From contig NZ_FRCD01000025.1 of NCBI RefSeq assembly GCF_900142785.1, positions 1-62,656 on the forward strand: DNA of 62,656 bases. Direction: 5' to 3'. A program made the position numbers and the translations under genes. Under the pieces are notes generated by a model that saw only the letters and a program-made list of their open reading frames with translations, made no database searches and was not told the DNA's origin. Shown piece by piece: positions 1 to 7,923 of the stretch; the stretch's first letter is position 1, and each line of letters starts with the position of its first letter. The DNA comes from Chryseobacterium carnipullorum. Its GTDB lineage: Bacteria; Bacteroidota; Bacteroidia; Flavobacteriales; Weeksellaceae.

Positions 1-95
1 TGTTCTCAACCAATTTATCCTTATTTTTGAAAAAAGGCTCAGATTATAAAATCCAAGCCTAACTTTTTAACTTACACACTTTGTGGGATAGTGTC
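1..95 (+). mobile_element. Right end of an IS256-type insertion sequence
   Basis: The first bases hold the 3' end of a transposase-like frame. About 20 bases after its stop comes a sequence with TTACACACTTTG and a GGGATAGTGTC end (about 72-95) that looks like the terminal inverted repeat of IS256-family elements, which often carry a GTGTAA/TTACAC core. The rest of the element lies outside the window, so the matching left repeat and target duplication cannot be checked. The outer boundary at 95 is an estimate. Confidence 0.55.
2..49 (+). CDS. IS256-family transposase, C-terminal 15 residues only
   Basis: An open frame enters from the left edge and ends at the TAA at 47-49. Its last residues read VLNQFILIFEKRLRL, which fits the conserved tail of Bacteroidota IS256-family transposases (pattern LNQF-x-I-x-F-E-x-R). 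The catalytic DDE residues lie outside the window, so activity cannot be judged. The call rests on this short tail plus the repeat-like sequence that follows. Confidence 0.5.
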   Translation, partial: VLNQFILIFEKRLRL

Positions 96-159
96 GTATC
101 ACTTTTTAAGGGCATTTTTATGGAAATCAAAATACAATTTATAAGCTTTAAATCACATT

Positions 160-1002
160 TCAAAATGTTATGATGGGAATATCTTGATCAGGATAATTGT
201 TAAACTTATTAATTATTTTGTTTAAATAATCATTCGTCTCTATATAATTTTTATCTCTAACCCCACTGAATTCATAACTGAAGCTATCACCCAAATCATT
301 TTTGAAGTTGATAGGATGAGCGGCTGGATCTTTAATAAAATCACTGATGTTTTTAATCAGTTTTTCTTTTTTAATGTTTTCTTTGTTTTCTTTGATGGGG
401 AGTAAATTATCTAACTTTTTAATTTCGATCATTTCAAACTTATAATCACCATCCAATGATTCTGCTTTAATGACCAGACCCGGCAAACCTGCAAAAACAT
501 AAGGACCATCATGTATAGGAATATCGGCGGTGTATAGAATATTCCATTTTCTCTTTCCAAATTCTGTAAAAGCTTCTGTAGCAGCATAACCTTTATAAAT
601 GCCATACTTTTTAAGCTGACTATATTTAGTTTTTTTCTCTTTATACCAGTAATTTAATTGGTTAAAATTTCCCCCTATCTTATAGTGATCTTTTGAAAAA
701 TCTTTGAATACTTTAATTCTTAAAAAAGAGCTTTTAATCGAAGATACTCCCTTGTAATCCAATTTACTTACTAAGGAGTCAACTTTTTCTTTGTTCAGAT
801 TATAAAAAATGCTTTTATGACTAATTATTCTTAAAGCCATGTACTCTTTTACTATTGAATCTTTTTCTTTTGTAGGTTTAAATTGAACCTCATATATAAT
901 CTGATAATCTTGAGCAGTTAAATAGGGACATAATGATAAAAAAAGAAATAAGAAAAATATAACCTTTCGTATTATATATTTATTGATCATTGAATTTTTC
1001 AT
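160..1002 (-). CDS. GLPGLI family secreted protein
   Basis: A 280-residue protein with an N-terminal signal sequence (hydrophobic stretch around residues 13-30, ending LTAQD). The family signature is in the middle: a DIPIHDGPYVF segment followed directly by GLPGL and then a conserved acidic/glycine stretch. GLPGLI proteins are known only as exported Bacteroidota proteins of unknown function, often encoded near outer-membrane receptors or small peptides. The start overlaps the 3' end of the upstream gene by 23 bases, so the two are probably translated from one message. An alternative start is Met5. It is the last gene of a three-gene minus-strand cassette headed by a double-glycine leader peptide, and may act on or respond to that peptide; this is inference. 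Confidence 0.85.
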   Translation of the reverse strand: MKNSMINKYIIRKVIFFLFLFLSLCPYLTAQDYQIIYEVQFKPTKEKDSIVKEYMALRIISHKSIFYNLNKEKVDSLVSKLDYKGVSSIKSSFLRIKVFKDFSKDHYKIGGNFNQLNYWYKEKKTKYSQLKKYGIYKGYAATEAFTEFGKRKWNILYTADIPIHDGPYVFAGLPGLVIKAESLDGDYKFEMIEIKKLDNLLPIKENKENIKKEKLIKNISDFIKDPAAHPINFKNDLGDSFSYEFSGVRDKNYIETNDYLNKIINKFNNYPDQDIPIITF

Positions 1003-1858
1003 TTAAAACTTTTTCGTAATAATCTTTCTTAGGATCATTAATATGATTAAGATACCGATATTTCTCAAGAAAATAAAACTTTTGACAGCTTCTTGGAAGA
1101 TATTGATTGATGCTATCTGAATCAGTAGGTTCGACAATAGGATATATTGGAAATTGAGCAGGTACTGCATCTTTATTTTTTACTAATATCACCATGACAT
1201 TATATGGAAAAACCCCATTACAGCTATATTGCGTAATATCTGAGTCAATATATTTTTTATAATAGTAAGTGATAACTTGACTGGTGAAATTTTTATCCTT
1301 TAGGCTAATAATGGCAGAAAATACGGTATAAAGCCAATTGTACTTTATATGATTTTTAATTTTCTTTGTTAAATCACTGTCTTCAGAAGAAGAAACGATA
1401 CTTGATAAATTCACTTTCTTTAAAACGTCTGCAAGAAATAATTCTGAAGTGATTTTTAGCGACCCCAAATTTTTCTTTTCACTTGCCTTTAAATAATCCT
1501 TCATTTTCCCAAAGGTGTCAACATTCAATTTTTCATTGAGATATTCATTGACGTTCGCCTGATCTCCTGTATAAGTAATTTTATTATCCTTTTGTACAGT
1601 GATGATTAATTTTTCATTAGGCTCAAGGTATAGAGTCAATAATCTATCAAGATCTTGTGTTCCATTAATTGAAACTCTGTTTACTACGTTTGAAAATTCT
1701 CTTTTATTTCCTCCTTTTATAATCACTTCTTCTTTACTATTTTTTATCGTAATCGATTCAGTTTGATTATTAATAATAGTGAGTTTTTGGGATGATAAGG
1801 CTGAATAATAGAGTAAGAGGATAAAAACTATCCTCTTACCTAAAAATGACTGTTTCAT
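980..1858 (-). CDS. Secreted protein with a TlpA-like N-terminal domain, no thioredoxin domain
   Basis: A 292-residue protein with a signal peptide (MKQSFLGKRIVFILLLYYSA, then LSSQK). Residues about 75-112 (LYLEPNEKLIITV, then ITYTGDQANVNEYL) resemble the beta-rich N-terminal domain of Bacteroidota TlpA-like thiol-disulfide proteins, where a 'YL-x-PG-D' strand precedes a 'F-x-G-x-x-A-x-x-N-x-YL' turn. No CxxC thioredoxin motif follows; the C-terminal half is helical and unrecognised, with two separated cysteines. It begins 26 bases after the leader-peptide gene and overlaps the GLPGLI gene, so the three form one unit. Function unknown; a periplasmic partner of the peptide is a guess. Confidence 0.7.
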   Translation of the reverse strand: MKQSFLGKRIVFILLLYYSALSSQKLTIINNQTESITIKNSKEEVIIKGGNKREFSNVVNRVSINGTQDLDRLLTLYLEPNEKLIITVQKDNKITYTGDQANVNEYLNEKLNVDTFGKMKDYLKASEKKNLGSLKITSELFLADVLKKVNLSSIVSSSEDSDLTKKIKNHIKYNWLYTVFSAIISLKDKNFTSQVITYYYKKYIDSDITQYSCNGVFPYNVMVILVKNKDAVPAQFPIYPIVEPTDSDSINQYLPRSCQKFYFLEKYRYLNHINDPKKDYYEKVLNEKFNDQ

Positions 1859-1883
1859 TTTGTGGGGTGTAAATTAAGAAATC

Positions 1884-2057
1884 TTAATTGTTTCTATATT
1901 CATCGCATTTATTAAAGCAATCAACAGCGTTATCAGCGATTATATCTATTGCTGGTTTTCCAGATCCAGATGGACTACAATGGCAGTTAGCCTGAGGACC
2001 TGACCCTCCAAAAATGCTTTTTAATTGATCTTTTGAAATTTCTTTTAAATTTTTCAT
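1884..2057 (-). CDS. Double-glycine leader peptide (bacteriocin-like RiPP or signalling peptide)
   Basis: A 57-residue frame whose first 18 residues, MKNLKEISKDQLKSIFGG, form a classic double-glycine leader: charged helix, conserved Leu and Ile/Phe positions, GG cleavage site. Such leaders are cut by C39-peptidase ABC exporters. Chryseobacterium genomes carry many 'bacteriocin-like' peptides with leaders of the MKNLKKLSREELKSISGG type. The predicted 39-residue core starts SGPQAN and has four cysteines in a CxC (25, 27) and Cx3C (47, 51) layout, with a Gly/Ser/Pro-rich stretch between, suggesting disulfides, metal binding or modification. No exporter or modification enzyme is visible in the window. 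The gene heads a cassette with a TlpA-like-domain protein and a GLPGLI protein on the same strand. Confidence 0.8.
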   Translation of the reverse strand: MKNLKEISKDQLKSIFGGSGPQANCHCSPSGSGKPAIDIIADNAVDCFNKCDEYRNN

Positions 2058-2082
2058 GAGTATAATAGTTTAAATTAAGGCG

Positions 2083-2090
2083 TAAATATA
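2083..2090 (-). promoter_or_regulatory. Possible -7 box for the peptide cassette
   Basis: On the minus strand TATATTTA matches the Bacteroidota -7 consensus TAnnTTTG except for the last base, and lies 25 bases before the ATG of the leader peptide, a normal distance. No clear TTG -33 element was found, so this is tentative. Confidence 0.35.
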
Positions 2091-2139
2091 TAAATATAAT
2101 TCATACAGTTGGGATTTTTATTTAAAAATTAAAAATTAT

Positions 2140-3000
2140 TTACTTTTTGCCTCTACTATTTAAAAAATAATCAATTTTATCAATCAAAAGTTGATCATTC
2201 GGAGATTTATCCCAATCCAGATGCCCTCCATTGAATTCATAACTTTCATGGTTTACTTTATTTTGGGTGAAAACAGAATCCAGTTTTCGCTTTTGGGATA
2301 AAGGTATAATCTGGTCTCTGTTTCCATAATACGAAAGTGTAGGAGCGGAAGCAGAATCTACCCAACTGACCGGACTCGCAAATGAGGTTTTAGATCTACC
2401 GGAAACGATAGCCTTGGGATCCACCAGATAGTTTTTGACAAAGGAGTAATCCATATACTTTTCAAAACCGGGATCAGACAGATCAGAAGGTCCCACAATA
2501 TTCACCACAGCTTTTACCCTTTTTTGAGCATCAGAATGATAAGCATACAGCATCGATAAATGACCGCCGGCACTATTGCCCAAGAGAATAAACCTGGGAT
2601 TGTATCGAAGTTTTTTGTCTAAATAATTAACAACATTTTGAATGTCATCTGTCTGATTCGGAATACCCGGGCGGGTCGATGTTGCCAGTCTGTAATTGAT
2701 ATTTGCAAAAATATAATCCGGAAATCTCTGCATCATCGAAAGCGTAAAGAAAGTAAGCTGGGATTTATCTCCACCACGCCAGCCTCCACCATGAATAATA
2801 ATAAAAGCGTCTCTCTTGTCTGATTGTTCCTGATGAGGTACATAAAGATCCATCACCTGTTCGGGATCATTTCCGTAATGAATATTCTCTTCTTTCTGAA
2901 AACTGATGTCTTTACCCAACGTAACTTTTTTTTCCTTGCAACCCGTCCAAAGAAAGCATAAAGAAAGACAGAAGATGATGATCGAAAGACTTTTATTCAT
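2140..3000 (-). CDS. Lipoprotein alpha/beta hydrolase (esterase/lipase-like)
   Basis: A 286-residue alpha/beta hydrolase fold enzyme. The oxyanion-hole motif HGGGW, the nucleophile elbow GNSAGG and a late GNRDQIIPL (acid) and GGHLDW (histidine) give a complete Ser-Asp-His triad of the BD-FAE/esterase type. The Met chosen gives MNKSLSIIIFCLSLCFLWTGC, a lipoprotein signal with a lipobox ending in Cys, so the enzyme is probably anchored in a membrane facing the periplasm or surface. A longer upstream start would put 16 odd residues before the signal peptide and run into the terminator hairpin just upstream, so it was rejected. Natural substrate unknown; likely carboxylic esters. Confidence 0.85.
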   Translation of the reverse strand: MNKSLSIIIFCLSLCFLWTGCKEKKVTLGKDISFQKEENIHYGNDPEQVMDLYVPHQEQSDKRDAFIIIHGGGWRGGDKSQLTFFTLSMMQRFPDYIFANINYRLATSTRPGIPNQTDDIQNVVNYLDKKLRYNPRFILLGNSAGGHLSMLYAYHSDAQKRVKAVVNIVGPSDLSDPGFEKYMDYSFVKNYLVDPKAIVSGRSKTSFASPVSWVDSASAPTLSYYGNRDQIIPLSQKRKLDSVFTQNKVNHESYEFNGGHLDWDKSPNDQLLIDKIDYFLNSRGKK

Positions 3001-3014
3001 GATTCTAAAGATAG

Positions 3015-3043
3015 AAAAACCCACCGGAAATACCGGCGGGTTT
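3015..3043 (-). terminator. Rho-independent terminator after the beta-barrel gene
   Basis: Read on the minus strand, AAACCCGCCGG pairs with CCGGTGGGTTT around a five-base loop and is followed by a T run. It lies 40 bases after the stop of the upstream receptor gene and just before the esterase start, separating the two. Confidence 0.8.
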
Positions 3044-3081
3044 ACCACAAAAATAATTGAATATGAAGAATGATAATCTCT

Positions 3082-5346
3082 TTATCTTGTTCTGCTTTTG
3101 ATGGCATCTGATGCCCCTTCGATGTCTCTTACTTTTTTCACTTTCTGATTTCCGAAGTTATAGACCATACTGAACGTCATCCCACGTCTGAACTGATCGT
3201 TTTTCACGTAATTATAGTTTCCTGACGACTGATAATCTTCAATTTCTACAATATTGGTTTTCAAAACGTCTGTTACATTAAGAGAAAAAGTCCAGTCGTT
3301 CCAGTTTTTTTTGATGCTCAGATCCAGGCTCATCAGATTTTTCAGCATTCCCAGCTCGATCTGTTGTTTGTCCACATAGAAATAATTAACGCCCAGGAAC
3401 CATGTTTTCTTTTTGTCTAAACGGATGGTGTTGTTCGTTTGAATCACCATACTCGTCGATTTTGTCTTATTGATATACGTGTCAAAAACCTGTCCTGTAG
3501 TTGGGTCCGTATTCAATGTTCCGTTATTGATATTGTGCTGAACCCCAATATTAAAATTCGTGGTTAAATACTGCTTGAAAAATGTCTTTTGCATTCCAAG
3601 CATCGCAGACATTTCCTGCTTGTCCCCAAAATTGGTTCTGATATAAGCCAGCTGTCTGTAGGCTACGCCATCTCTGATAATCTCCCTCTGCAAAGGAACC
3701 TGCGTAATGATATCTTTAAAATAAGAGTGATTTAAAATTAAGAAGTATGAGCTTTTAAGCATATACGTCAATTCCTGGTTGTATGTAGAGGATGACTTTA
3801 CAAATGGATTGTTCTGAGTATAATTATCCTGAGTAAGGATATTTTTTACCGGATTTAATTCCCAGAAGCTTGGTCTTCGCATTCTGCTTGAAAAAGCGTA
3901 TGAAATATTATTCTTATCATTAATCGAATAATTAAAGCTCAGATAAGGCAATAGATTGTTATAGTTTCTTTCAATTTCCTGGTACTGTGCTACCGTATTC
4001 TGAGGATTGTCAGAAGTTCCTAAACTCTTTGTGATTTCATATCTTGCGCCTACTTTTCCTGAAAGTTGATCGGAAAATTTCTTTTCAAGCGTTAAATACA
4101 CCCCATAAATACTTTCATCATAGATAAAGTGATTGAAATCGGTTTTTGTAGCGATAAGTACTCCGCTTCCGTTATAGGAATAACTGTAATTTTTGGTGTC
4201 ATTATCTGTTTTCGTTTTATTGAAGTTCCCACCCAGAGAAACGGTAAAATCATTTTTAAACTTCTGAATATAATCTACTGTCCCTGAAAAGTTATTGATG
4301 ACCTGCGGAATGTCCTGGGTAATTTGTTGACGTAATAATGAAAAATCAGTGAAAGTTTCCGGAACTACAGAAACTAAAGTTCTGTTATCGGAAAACTGAA
4401 ACCTTCTGTAGTTCAGATAAGCCGCATTCACATTTAATTTACTTCCCAGAGAGTCTGTTTTTAATTCATAGTTTAAATTCAGGGAATTGTTGTAATAGTG
4501 CGCGTCTTCTCTATTTTGAGATTTGTTTTGTTCAGTTGATTTTAAACTTCCGTCCGTATTGTAATTTCTTAATGTATTCAGTAAGTCTACCGTTGAATCA
4601 TTACTTTTATTATACCATGAATTCCAGGTAAGTGCTAAATTGCTGTTATCCGTTAACTGATAATCGAAATTCAAATACCCTCCAAGATTTTTATTCGGGT
4701 CATTAATGTCACCTACAGATTCATTGGAAATTAAATTGGTTCCGTTTCGCAAAACATAAGATTGAGCCTGGATGTTTTCTCCTGCAAAAATATTACCGCT
4801 GATTCCCAGTTTATCCTTTCTGTAGTTCAGAGAAAGTGAAGCACTTGATCCATTGTATTTGTTCTGCATATTACTCATCCTCATGTTGCCGTTCAGTCCG
4901 TCACTCATCTTTTTCTTCATCACGATATTGATGATTCCGTCTGAAGACTCCACCTGATATTCACTACCCGGAATAGTGATGACTTCAATTTTCTGAATAT
5001 TTTCTGCTGGTGTACTTTTTAAAAGCTGTACCAAAGATTCCGCATCCATATTGGTTTTTCTTCCATTGATGTAGATCAGGGCATTGTTCTTTCCTGCAAT
5101 CTTTAGTGTTTTGTCATCCGTTGAAGAAAGAAGCGGAGTCTGTTTCAAAAGATCAAAAGTGGTATTTCCTTTGGCAACCGGAGAGGCGGCAACATCATAG
5201 ACAAAACGGTCGCTTTTTTTTTTGAAAACCTGCTTCGTAAGCGTGATTCCCTCGATGGCATTTGCTTTTACCGTATCGGATTTTTTTTCCTGGGCAAAAA
5301 CTGCGATTCCTGATATAGCTGCTGCTAGTATAATTATCTTTTTCAT
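3082..5346 (-). CDS. Outer-membrane beta-barrel family protein (TonB-receptor-like), copy 2
   Basis: A 754-residue outer-membrane protein with a signal peptide (MKKIIILAAAISGIAVFAQ). Residues about 40-145 form a plug-like domain with the motifs LLKQTP, YINGRKTNMDAE and IQKIEVIT-PGSEY, followed by a long alternating hydrophobic/polar region ending in an aromatic-rich last strand (MVYNFGNQ). This is the pattern of the OMP_b-brl_3 family, barrels related to TonB-dependent receptors but lacking the usual carboxypeptidase-like N-terminal domain. A short basic tail (KVRDIEGASDAIKSRTR) is shared with the neighbouring copy. The two genes are clearly tandem duplicates separated by 70 bases. Ligand unknown; peptide, metal chelate or carbohydrate uptake are all possible. 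Confidence 0.85.
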   Translation of the reverse strand: MKKIIILAAAISGIAVFAQEKKSDTVKANAIEGITLTKQVFKKKSDRFVYDVAASPVAKGNTTFDLLKQTPLLSSTDDKTLKIAGKNNALIYINGRKTNMDAESLVQLLKSTPAENIQKIEVITIPGSEYQVESSDGIINIVMKKKMSDGLNGNMRMSNMQNKYNGSSASLSLNYRKDKLGISGNIFAGENIQAQSYVLRNGTNLISNESVGDINDPNKNLGGYLNFDYQLTDNSNLALTWNSWYNKSNDSTVDLLNTLRNYNTDGSLKSTEQNKSQNREDAHYYNNSLNLNYELKTDSLGSKLNVNAAYLNYRRFQFSDNRTLVSVVPETFTDFSLLRQQITQDIPQVINNFSGTVDYIQKFKNDFTVSLGGNFNKTKTDNDTKNYSYSYNGSGVLIATKTDFNHFIYDESIYGVYLTLEKKFSDQLSGKVGARYEITKSLGTSDNPQNTVAQYQEIERNYNNLLPYLSFNYSINDKNNISYAFSSRMRRPSFWELNPVKNILTQDNYTQNNPFVKSSSTYNQELTYMLKSSYFLILNHSYFKDIITQVPLQREIIRDGVAYRQLAYIRTNFGDKQEMSAMLGMQKTFFKQYLTTNFNIGVQHNINNGTLNTDPTTGQVFDTYINKTKSTSMVIQTNNTIRLDKKKTWFLGVNYFYVDKQQIELGMLKNLMSLDLSIKKNWNDWTFSLNVTDVLKTNIVEIEDYQSSGNYNYVKNDQFRRGMTFSMVYNFGNQKVKKVRDIEGASDAIKSRTR

Positions 5347-5416
5347 GATTATTCTTATTTAAGTGTCGTTGTGAAACGGAAGGAGTTGTGGGTGTTTTTA
5401 TTTTTTTATGGTAGAC

Positions 5417-7654
5417 TTAAGTCCTTGATTTTATTGCATCGTTGGCAGATTTAATTTCTCTTGCCTTTTTCAGTTTCTGGTTTCCGAAATTGTAGGTGAC
5501 CCCGATATTCAGAAGTCTTGGATATTCGAAGTTGACTATATTATTGTAGCTTCCGTTAGGCTGTACTCCTTGTATGCTGTTGTAATTCTGATTGAATACA
5601 TCATATATTTCTGCTATAAAAGTCCAGTTACCCATGATTTTCTTTAAGCTCACATCAAAGCTCTGTCTTACGCCCAATGTTCCGCTTTCAATTTTTACTT
5701 TACTGCCATAATAGTAATTCACTCCCAGGAACCAGTCTTTATTGGAAGAAAGACGGATATTATTATTAAGATTACCGGAAATATTAAAGTTTTTGAAATT
5801 GATTACATAAGGGTCAATAACTTCTGTTTGTCCCGGAACCGAAACCGAAGTAGGATCTTCCGATACTGTTCCGCTGTAGATGTTGTATCCCAAATTCACA
5901 GAATAGTTCGTGGTCCAGATTTCTTTAAACCATGACTTGTTCATTCCTAAGGTAAGACCAAACTGCTTGTTGTTGCCATAATTGGTTCTGATATATCTTA
6001 AGAATTTTGTAGTGGCAATTACCGTATTTCCGTTTTCATCCTTCTTAGGCCCGGTTACACTTCCCTGAAGGGGGATCTGGTTTGAAGCATCTTCTACATA
6101 ATTGAAACTCAGATTAGCAAAAAATGCATTCTTATACATATAACTGATTTCCTGATTGTAAAATTTGGATGCCAGTACAAAAGGATTATTCTGTGTGTAA
6201 TTGTTCGGCGTGAAGTAAGTTCTTGATGGATTCAGTTCCCAGAATCTCGGTCTTCTGATTCTGCTGGAGAAACTGTAGGTAAGATTGTGATCTGAATTAA
6301 TAGCGTAATTTAAATTAAGATACGGAAGGAGATTGTTATAGTTTCTGTCAAAACTTGTCTTTCCAAGAATCTCACCGCTGCTTTTGGTAATCTCATAACG
6401 AGTTCCCACTTTTCCTGAAAATTTGTCACTTAGTTTTCTTTCATACGTAATATACGCACCCAGAATTCTTTCTTTATAAATGAAGTGATTGGTCTGATTG
6501 ACGTCATTTACAATTGTACCGTTCTCAATTTTATCCTGTCGGGTATCATTATCCGTATTCGTATGGTTGTAGCTTACTCCCATCAGCCAGGTGTTACCTT
6601 TAGCGGTCTTCTTCAGATAGTCGATATTTGCAGCATAATTGTTAATGATTTGTGGAACCGACTGTTGCAAGGCGCTGTACTTATTCTTAGGATCAGTATT
6701 TAAAGGGAAACTTTCATTCGTGCTCATTTTATCCCTGTTGAACCATAAATAAGAAACATTAGAGGTAAGTTTACTTCCGATGGAGTCCGTTTTTATTTCA
6801 TAATTTAAATTGAAAGAATGATTTCGCGTTTGGGCATTCTCATTGTTTACCGTTCTGTTGATAAGCGCTCCATTTTCCCAGTTTGTCACATCCAAAATTG
6901 AGTTGAAGCTTTTATTGTATCTCATGTTATAGGTCAATCCTAAACTTTGATTCTTATTAATCTCATAATCAATATTCACGCTTCCTCCCACATTTTTGTT
7001 TGGATCAGAATTGTATCCGAAAGACTCATTTCTGAAAGTAGCATCTCCGTTGGATAAAGTATATCTTTCTCTGTCTGTCCAGCTTCCGGTATTGAAATTG
7101 GAGTTCACAGACCACTTGTGTTTTCTGAAATTGAATGAAGCTCCCGCAGAAGGATTATTGTAGTAAGCCTGTTCATTGTTCATTTTAAGGGTTCCGTTGT
7201 ACCCGTCATTTTTCTTCTTTTTCATCACAATATTGATCACTCCTTCATTGGACTCTACCTGGAATTCACTTCCCGGCGTTGTGATCACTTCAATTTTCTG
7301 GATATCTTCTGATGGAGTTCCCTTCAGCATTTCAATCAATGCTTCCGCATCCATATTTGTTTTTTTGTTGTTGATGTAGATGACCACGTCAGATTTTCCC
7401 ATGATCTTCAAGGATTTTCCATCGATGCTGGAGATCATCGGGGTCTGTTTCAAAAGATTGAACGTATTCGTTCCCTTGGCAATAGGAGAAGAAGCTACGT
7501 CATAGATGAAACGGTCACTTTGCTTTTTGAAAACCTGCTTTCTGATATTGACAGCTTCAATGTTTTTTATTTTCAGACTGTCTTTTGTCTGCTGGGCAGC
7601 TGCCAGTCCGCTGAAAAATAAGGAGGCAATTAGAATCTGAGTTTTCATGATCAT
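5417..7654 (-). CDS. Outer-membrane beta-barrel family protein (TonB-receptor-like), copy 1
   Basis: A 745-residue paralogue of the next gene on the same strand, with the same layout: signal peptide (MKTQILIASLFFSGLAAAQQ), plug-like domain with FNLLKQTP, YINNKKTNMDAEAL and IQKIEVITTPGSEF, then a barrel ending in VTYNFGNQ and a tail KSANDAIKSRT nearly identical to the sister copy. The annotated start includes Met-Ile before Met3; Met3 (ATG at 7648) is the more usual start because the signal peptide begins there. A good minus-strand promoter lies 47-78 bases upstream, and the 70-base gap to the second copy suggests both are transcribed together. Confidence 0.85.
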   Translation of the reverse strand: MIMKTQILIASLFFSGLAAAQQTKDSLKIKNIEAVNIRKQVFKKQSDRFIYDVASSPIAKGTNTFNLLKQTPMISSIDGKSLKIMGKSDVVIYINNKKTNMDAEALIEMLKGTPSEDIQKIEVITTPGSEFQVESNEGVINIVMKKKKNDGYNGTLKMNNEQAYYNNPSAGASFNFRKHKWSVNSNFNTGSWTDRERYTLSNGDATFRNESFGYNSDPNKNVGGSVNIDYEINKNQSLGLTYNMRYNKSFNSILDVTNWENGALINRTVNNENAQTRNHSFNLNYEIKTDSIGSKLTSNVSYLWFNRDKMSTNESFPLNTDPKNKYSALQQSVPQIINNYAANIDYLKKTAKGNTWLMGVSYNHTNTDNDTRQDKIENGTIVNDVNQTNHFIYKERILGAYITYERKLSDKFSGKVGTRYEITKSSGEILGKTSFDRNYNNLLPYLNLNYAINSDHNLTYSFSSRIRRPRFWELNPSRTYFTPNNYTQNNPFVLASKFYNQEISYMYKNAFFANLSFNYVEDASNQIPLQGSVTGPKKDENGNTVIATTKFLRYIRTNYGNNKQFGLTLGMNKSWFKEIWTTNYSVNLGYNIYSGTVSEDPTSVSVPGQTEVIDPYVINFKNFNISGNLNNNIRLSSNKDWFLGVNYYYGSKVKIESGTLGVRQSFDVSLKKIMGNWTFIAEIYDVFNQNYNSIQGVQPNGSYNNIVNFEYPRLLNIGVTYNFGNQKLKKAREIKSANDAIKSRT

Positions 7655-7700
7655 TATTTTTTAGTTGTTAATAGCTTGTATGGATGATTATTTAACATTG

Positions 7701-7732
7701 CAAAGATATATAATAAAAACAGTATCATGCAA
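7701..7732 (-). promoter_or_regulatory. Promoter of the tandem beta-barrel genes
   Basis: On the minus strand TTG (7732-7730) is followed after 21 bases by TATCTTTG (7708-7701), a full match to the Bacteroidota sigma-ABfr pattern. It is 47 bases from the first start codon. Positions 7733-7923 hold only AT-rich sequence and the weaker promoter region of the divergent kinase gene; TAACTTTA at 7901-7908 is the best -7 candidate for that gene. Confidence 0.6.
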
Positions 7733-7923
7733 TACAAAGTACTTAAAATATTTTTAACATGAATTTAACTAATTGATTTTCAGGTATTAAAATTTTGAAT
7801 TAAAAATTTAATCTCTTTTGACTTTCTACCTATTTAGACAATTGAACAAACTTAAATATTACATTCAACGAAGAAATTTCTGAAACTATTAAAAAAAGAC
7901 TAACTTTATTTAAACTACAAATC

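Noticed and set aside
3001..3048. Longer start for the esterase gene
   Set aside because: It includes the terminator hairpin, and the lipobox signal peptide begins at the later Met.
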